A stretch of DNA of 41,818 nucleotides from WHTX01 sp038255145 (GTDB taxonomy: Bacteria > Actinomycetota > Acidimicrobiia > Acidimicrobiales > CAIXPF01), in contig JBBSLP010000055.1 in NCBI GenBank assembly GCA_038255145.1, positions 1 to 41,818 on the forward strand, given 5' to 3'. Every line of letters starts with the position of its first letter. Within the stretch, counting starts at the first letter, position 1. Positions 38,531 to 41,818 of this stretch are shown here, in pieces. The translations under genes were made by a program, and so were the position numbers. The notes beneath the pieces are model-generated. The model was not told the origin of the DNA. It made no database searches and worked only from the letters and a program-made list of their open reading frames with translations.

Positions 38531-39451
38531 TCATCGGTGTCCGGCACCCGCGGACTCATGCCATTGTCGGGTCACGCGGTTGCCGATCCACCCGAAGAGC
38601 CAGAACGTCGCCAGACCCAGCAGCGACGAGAAGAACACGGCGACCAGGAGCTTCTCGGCGTCGAGGTCGGCGCGATAGATGTCCAGCAGGCGCCCGATGC
38701 CGGGCTTGCCCTGCCGGAAGAAGAAGTCACCGACGATGGCGCCGATCACCGAGAGACCAGCGGAGATGCGCAACCCGGTGAAGATGGCGGGAAGGGCCGC
38801 TGGGAACTGCAGCTTGCGCAGGCGGGTCCAACGACTGGCGCCGTGCAGGGTGAAGAGGTCACCGAGGCCCGATTCGGCCGACTTCAAGCCGAACAGCGTG
38901 TTGGTGATGATGGGGAACAGGGCGATGATCACGCAGACGATCACCCGGCTGCGGAAGTTGAAGCCGATCCAGAAGCCGATCAGGGGTACGAGGGCGAGGA
39001 TGGGGATGGTCTGGAGGAGCACGGCGTAGGGCCACACCGAGTCCTCTATCCACCGGGCCTGGCTCATGATCACCGCCAGGCCCACACCGAGGACGATGGC
39101 GATGGCCAGCCCGACCACGGCCACCTCGGTGGTGGCCAGCAGGCCCCGCAGGATCTCGGCCCGGGCGTGCCCATTGAAGAAGCCCTTGGTCACCACGTCC
39201 CAGGGCGGGGGCAGCAGGAACCGGCGCTGGGCGTCGAGCATCACGTAGGTGAAGAACAGCCAGACGCCCAGGGCGCAGACCGACAGCACCAACGGACCGA
39301 TCAGGCGGCTGATCGCCGGGCGACGCCGAGCCCGTCCGGGTCGTTCGCCCGGGAGACGTAGGACATCGCCGCTGCCCCCGGAGGTGACGGCCAGCGGGGT
39401 CGCCGTCGGGTCGGCCGGGGTCCGTCCAGGGGCGATCACGCTCGCATCCAC
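38531..39451 (-). CDS. ABC transporter permease (SsuC/TauC-like)
   Basis: The ~306-residue protein has six membrane helices and the EAA loop of the BPD_transp_1 family (FTLHGASRWTRLRKLQFPAALPAIFTGLRISAGLSVIGAIVGDFFF). It resembles sulfonate, taurine and thiamine-precursor permeases. The GTG at 39451 was chosen; a GTG at 39439 is possible. The N-terminal ~50 residues are Pro/Arg-rich and cytoplasmic. The ATPase that must energise it is not in this window: the upstream neighbour is a divergent hydrolase and the downstream genes are the binding protein and the FAD oxidase. Confidence 0.85.
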   Translation of the reverse strand: MDASVIAPGRTPADPTATPLAVTSGGSGDVLRLPGERPGRARRRPAISRLIGPLVLSVCALGVWLFFTYVMLDAQRRFLLPPPWDVVTKGFFNGHARAEILRGLLATTEVAVVGLAIAIVLGVGLAVIMSQARWIEDSVWPYAVLLQTIPILALVPLIGFWIGFNFRSRVIVCVIIALFPIITNTLFGLKSAESGLGDLFTLHGASRWTRLRKLQFPAALPAIFTGLRISAGLSVIGAIVGDFFFRQGKPGIGRLLDIYRADLDAEKLLVAVFFSSLLGLATFWLFGWIGNRVTRQWHESAGAGHR

Positions 39452-39601
39452 GCTGGTGAACCTAGGTAGCGGGTCTTTCTGAACCGTTGCTTGCGAGTTG
39501 CCTGCAAGTAACCGTCTCCTGTCACGTTCCTGAACAGTACGGGAGCGGGGCCCGCGGGGCGGAGCCGACCCCCGCCCGAGCGGCTGGGGCAGACTGCCAC
39601 G

Positions 39602-40579
39602 GTGAGCGAAGCACGACACCTCGACCTCGACGCCAACGGCATCCGCATCCACGCCGTGACCCAGGGGGAGGGGCCGATGGTCCTCCTCGTGCACGGCTTC
39701 CCCGAGTCCTGGTACTCCTGGCGCCACCAGCTGCCCGTGCTCGCCGCCGCCGGCTACCGGGCCGTGGCCATCGACGTGCGGGGCTACGGCCGCTCGTCCA
39801 AGCCCGAAGCCGTCGACGCCTACCGCATGCTGGCCCACGTGGCCGACAACGTCGGGGTGGTCGAGGCCCTGGGCGAGACCACGGCCGTGGTCGTGGGTCA
39901 CGACTGGGGGGCGCCCATCGCCTGGAACTCGGCCCTGCTGCGCCCCGACGTCTTCCGGGCCGTGGCCGGGCTGTCGGTGCCCTACAGCCCCCGGGGCGAC
40001 GTGCGGCCGACGACGGCCTTCCGGGCCATGGGCGGCGACGACGAGTTCTACATCGAGTACTACCAGGAGCCGGGCCGGGCCGAGAAGGAGATCGAGGCCG
40101 ACCTGGCCGGCTGGCTGCTGGGCTTCTACTGGTCGGCGTCGGGCGACTGCCGCTGGGTGGACGGCTTCGGGTCGAGCATGGCCCACGTGGCCCACGGCGG
40201 CCAGCAGCGCGACCGCTTCCACTACCCGCCCGAGGGCACCATGCCCACGTGGATGAGCGCGGAGGACCTCGAGGCCTACGTCACCGAGTTCCGCTACAGC
40301 GGCCTGCGGGGCCCGCTCAACCGCTACCGCAACGTGGACCGGGACTGGGAGGACCTGGCCGCGTGGCGCTACCGGCCCATCGAGGTGCCCGCCCTGTTCG
40401 TGGGCGGTGCCCAGGACGGGCCCACGGCGTGGGGGGGCCGGGCCATCGCCCGCTTCGCCGACTCCCTGCCCCGCCTGCACCGCTCGGTGATCCTCGACGG
40501 CTGCGGCCATTGGACCCAACAGGAGCGCGCCGTCGAGGTGAACGACCTGCTGGTCGAGTTCCTGGGCACGTTGGCGTGA
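39602..40579 (+). CDS. Epoxide hydrolase, alpha/beta-hydrolase fold (EphA-like)
   Basis: The 325-residue protein has oxyanion HGFPESW (31-37), nucleophile D101 in GHDWGAP, acid D272 in GGAQDGP and base H303 in GCGHWTQQE. The lid region holds FRYSGLRGPLNRYRN with the ring-opening Tyr (Y232). This is the soluble epoxide-hydrolase pattern, best matched to mycobacterial EphA. It opens epoxides to diols in the cytoplasm. The GTG start is used. Its stop overlaps the GTG of the RidA gene by four bases, so the trio is an operon under the TetR regulator at its end. It is divergent from the ABC permease with 150 bp between. Confidence 0.9.
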   Translation: MSEARHLDLDANGIRIHAVTQGEGPMVLLVHGFPESWYSWRHQLPVLAAAGYRAVAIDVRGYGRSSKPEAVDAYRMLAHVADNVGVVEALGETTAVVVGHDWGAPIAWNSALLRPDVFRAVAGLSVPYSPRGDVRPTTAFRAMGGDDEFYIEYYQEPGRAEKEIEADLAGWLLGFYWSASGDCRWVDGFGSSMAHVAHGGQQRDRFHYPPEGTMPTWMSAEDLEAYVTEFRYSGLRGPLNRYRNVDRDWEDLAAWRYRPIEVPALFVGGAQDGPTAWGGRAIARFADSLPRLHRSVILDGCGHWTQQERAVEVNDLLVEFLGTLA

Positions 40580-40977
40580 CCGCCGCTGGCACCAACCGGG
40601 CCGTCGCTCCCCCGTCGCTGGCCCCGCCGGCGGCGAACTACAGCCACGCCGTGCTCAGCACCGGGGCCGGGCGCCTGCTGCACACCTCGGGGGTCGTGCC
40701 CACCCGGCCCGACGGCACCGTGCCCGGCGACCTGGCCGACCAGGCGGCCACGGTGTGGCAGACCATCGCCGCCCTGTTGGCCGATGCCGCCATGGTGGCC
40801 ACCGACGTCGTCTCCGTGACCACCTACGTGGTGGCCGGCGAGGACCTCTCGGTGGTCATGGCGGCGCGGGACCGGGCCCTCGCCGGCCACCGCGCCGCGT
40901 CCACCCTGGTCTACGTGCCGGCCCTGGCCCGCCCCGAGTGGCGGATGGAGGTCGCGGTCGTCGCGGCGGCGGCGTGA
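40576..40977 (+). CDS. RidA/YjgF-family protein
   Basis: The 133-residue protein has the Endoribonuclease L-PSP/RidA fold: PPAANYSHAVLSTGAGRLLHTSGVVPTRPDG, LADQAATVWQTIAALLADA, DVVSVTTYVV and YVPALARPEWRMEVAVVAAA. RidA proteins deaminate reactive enamines and imines. The active-site Arg is uncertain because the C-terminal R-x-E-x-x-A arrangement is replaced here by RPEWRMEVAVVA. It overlaps the epoxide hydrolase and the TetR gene by GTGA at both ends, so the three are translationally coupled. Confidence 0.88.
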   Translation: MTAAGTNRAVAPPSLAPPAANYSHAVLSTGAGRLLHTSGVVPTRPDGTVPGDLADQAATVWQTIAALLADAAMVATDVVSVTTYVVAGEDLSVVMAARDRALAGHRAASTLVYVPALARPEWRMEVAVVAAAA

Positions 40978-41609
40978 CCGGGCCCCTGGGCTCGGCCCGC
41001 AGCGCCGGGCCGGGTCGGCCCCGCGACGTGACCATCGATGCCGCCATCCTCGCCGCCGCCCAGCGGGCCCTGGCCCAGGCCGGCTACGAGGCCATGTCCC
41101 TGGCCGCCATCGCCGCCGAGGCGGGCACGACCCGCCAGGCCCTGTACCGCCGTTACGCCACCAAGGCCGACCTGGCCACCGCGGCGGTGGCGGCGCTGGC
41201 CCCGGCCTCCGAGGTCGCCGAGACCGAGGACCCCTTGGCCGACCTTGTGGCCGAGCTCGAGGCCTTCGTGGCCCTGGCCGAGCCCATCGACCTGTCCCTG
41301 GCCGGCACCATGCTGCAGGGCACCGTCGACGACGAGCTCGTCGAGCTGTACCGCCAACGGGTGGTGCGACCCCAGGGCGCCCGCGTCGTGGACCTGTTGA
41401 CCCGGGCGCAGCGCCTGGGTTTCGTCGACCACGACGCCGACGTCGAGCTGGCCGCCTCCCAGGTCGTCGGTTCCTGGCTGGCCCTGGGCCTCGCCGGCGA
41501 TCCCACGCCCCCCGACTGGCCCCGGCGCGTCGCCACCCTGGTCTGGCGCTCCCTGGGCGGCCCCCGCCGCCCCCCGGCGACCCACGACCACGGCCCGGAC
41601 GGCCTCTAG
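40974..41609 (+). CDS. TetR-family transcriptional regulator
   Basis: The 211-residue protein has an N-terminal helix-turn-helix (AILAAAQRALAQAGYEAMSLAAIAAEAGTTRQALYRRYATKADLA) and a ligand-binding C-terminal domain. It probably represses this epoxide hydrolase / RidA operon and possibly the divergent ABC transporter, with the effector a substrate of the hydrolase. The start is fixed by the GTGA overlap with the RidA gene. The ~20 N-terminal residues before the HTH are Gly/Pro/Arg-rich. The last gene of the operon, it ends in a His/Asp tail, and the following DNA is atypically AT-richer. Confidence 0.88.
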   Translation: MTGPLGSARSAGPGRPRDVTIDAAILAAAQRALAQAGYEAMSLAAIAAEAGTTRQALYRRYATKADLATAAVAALAPASEVAETEDPLADLVAELEAFVALAEPIDLSLAGTMLQGTVDDELVELYRQRVVRPQGARVVDLLTRAQRLGFVDHDADVELAASQVVGSWLALGLAGDPTPPDWPRRVATLVWRSLGGPRRPPATHDHGPDGL

Positions 41610-41654
41610 GTTGTTTCGTTGTGCCAGATGGCCAACCCACACCCGCACGCTCGC

Positions 41655-41818
41655 TCATCGCCTACGACCACTGACGGGCTTGGAGCCAATCCCTGAGGGT
41701 GTCGCGATCAGATGGAGTCGTAGTCCCCAGAACATGCGGGAATGGCTGGCGCAGTAGCCGTATTGGGCGTAGCCGACCATGTCTGATCGTTTGGCTGTTT
41801 CGCGGGAGCGGCCACACT
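41655..41818 (-). pseudogene. IS982-like transposase remnant (runs off the right edge)
   Basis: Reading leftward from the edge, the minus strand encodes CGRSRETAKRSDM, then YGYCASHSRMFWGLRLHLIATPSG, which matches the conserved middle of IS982-family DDE transposases. After about codon 42 the match stops (IGSKPVSGRRR) and a TGA follows at 41655-41657, so the C-terminal third is missing. The N-terminus is beyond the window. Base composition here (about 58% GC by eye) is lower than in the neighbours, consistent with acquired DNA. The intervening 41610-41654 shows no gene. Confidence 0.6.

Noticed and set aside
41779..41818. Plus-strand ATG opening a frame at the right edge
   Set aside because: Only 13 codons are visible and the opposite strand has a better transposase match.

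Overview
The window is very GC-rich DNA, about 70% or more by eye, with many GTG starts and dense coding on both strands. F420-type luciferase-like oxidoreductases, an SCO6745-family protein, a PafA/Dop-family protein, LexA-type CGAAC-N4-GTTCG sites and a SigF/SigB-type partner-switching operon all point to an actinobacterium. The mix of fatty-acid and xenobiotic catabolism genes fits the Acidimicrobiia best, but that placement is inference. I found no rRNA, tRNA or CRISPR array. Functional calls rest on motifs and remembered families, not on database searches.

Left part (1-10 kb). The 3' end of a short-chain dehydrogenase is followed by an HD-type CCA-adding enzyme, then an AbrB/PIN toxin-antitoxin pair with a promoter that predicts a leaderless transcript. 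Next come a small acidic protein with a DUF1036-like protein, closed by a strong hairpin, a small two-helix membrane ORF on the other strand, and an ABC exporter that overlaps alkB tail to tail. alkB is divergent from an MFS exporter, and the shared intergenic region carries two LexA-like boxes, one per gene. A VapBC pair and an amidohydrolase follow.

Middle (10-25 kb). This is mostly catabolism and housekeeping: an SDR, a membrane GGDEF-EAL protein, two LLM oxidoreductases around an SCO6745-family gene, a SnoaL-like protein, a PhyH dioxygenase, an acyl-CoA carboxylase beta chain, an OsmC protein, a DHA2-type MFS pump, a THUMP-type RNA methyltransferase, an Ala/Pro-rich acidic protein, a class C beta-lactamase-like hydrolase and a secreted CHRD protein with a Thr/Ser repeat tail.

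General-stress island (25.4-35.6 kb). A Dps ferritin with a Lys-rich tail is followed by a STAS antagonist / RsbW-like / sigma-B/F operon, a second STAS gene, an orphan 82-residue protein, the glycogen debranching enzyme GlgX, and a second (RpoD-like) sigma factor translationally coupled to a 31-codon leader ORF. A GHKL ATPase, a BON-domain protein and a divergent PafA/Dop (Pup ligase/depupylase) homologue complete it. Several genes here share a GTTT or GTTA, 16 nt, GGG(T/A)A promoter, as expected for a regulon of the sigma factor encoded at 27058. The PafA/Dop homologue has neither a proteasome nor a Pup gene nearby and is the strongest candidate for an undescribed system.

Right end (35.6-41.8 kb). 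A FAD-linked oxidase and an ABC substrate-binding protein plus permease (no ATPase in view) lie on the minus strand. An overlapping epoxide hydrolase / RidA / TetR operon lies on the plus strand, and a decayed IS982-like transposase remnant runs off the edge.

A recurring oddity is short tandem repeats (13-20 bp units) that run across the stop codons of several genes at 10150, 15926, 33555 and 35875.
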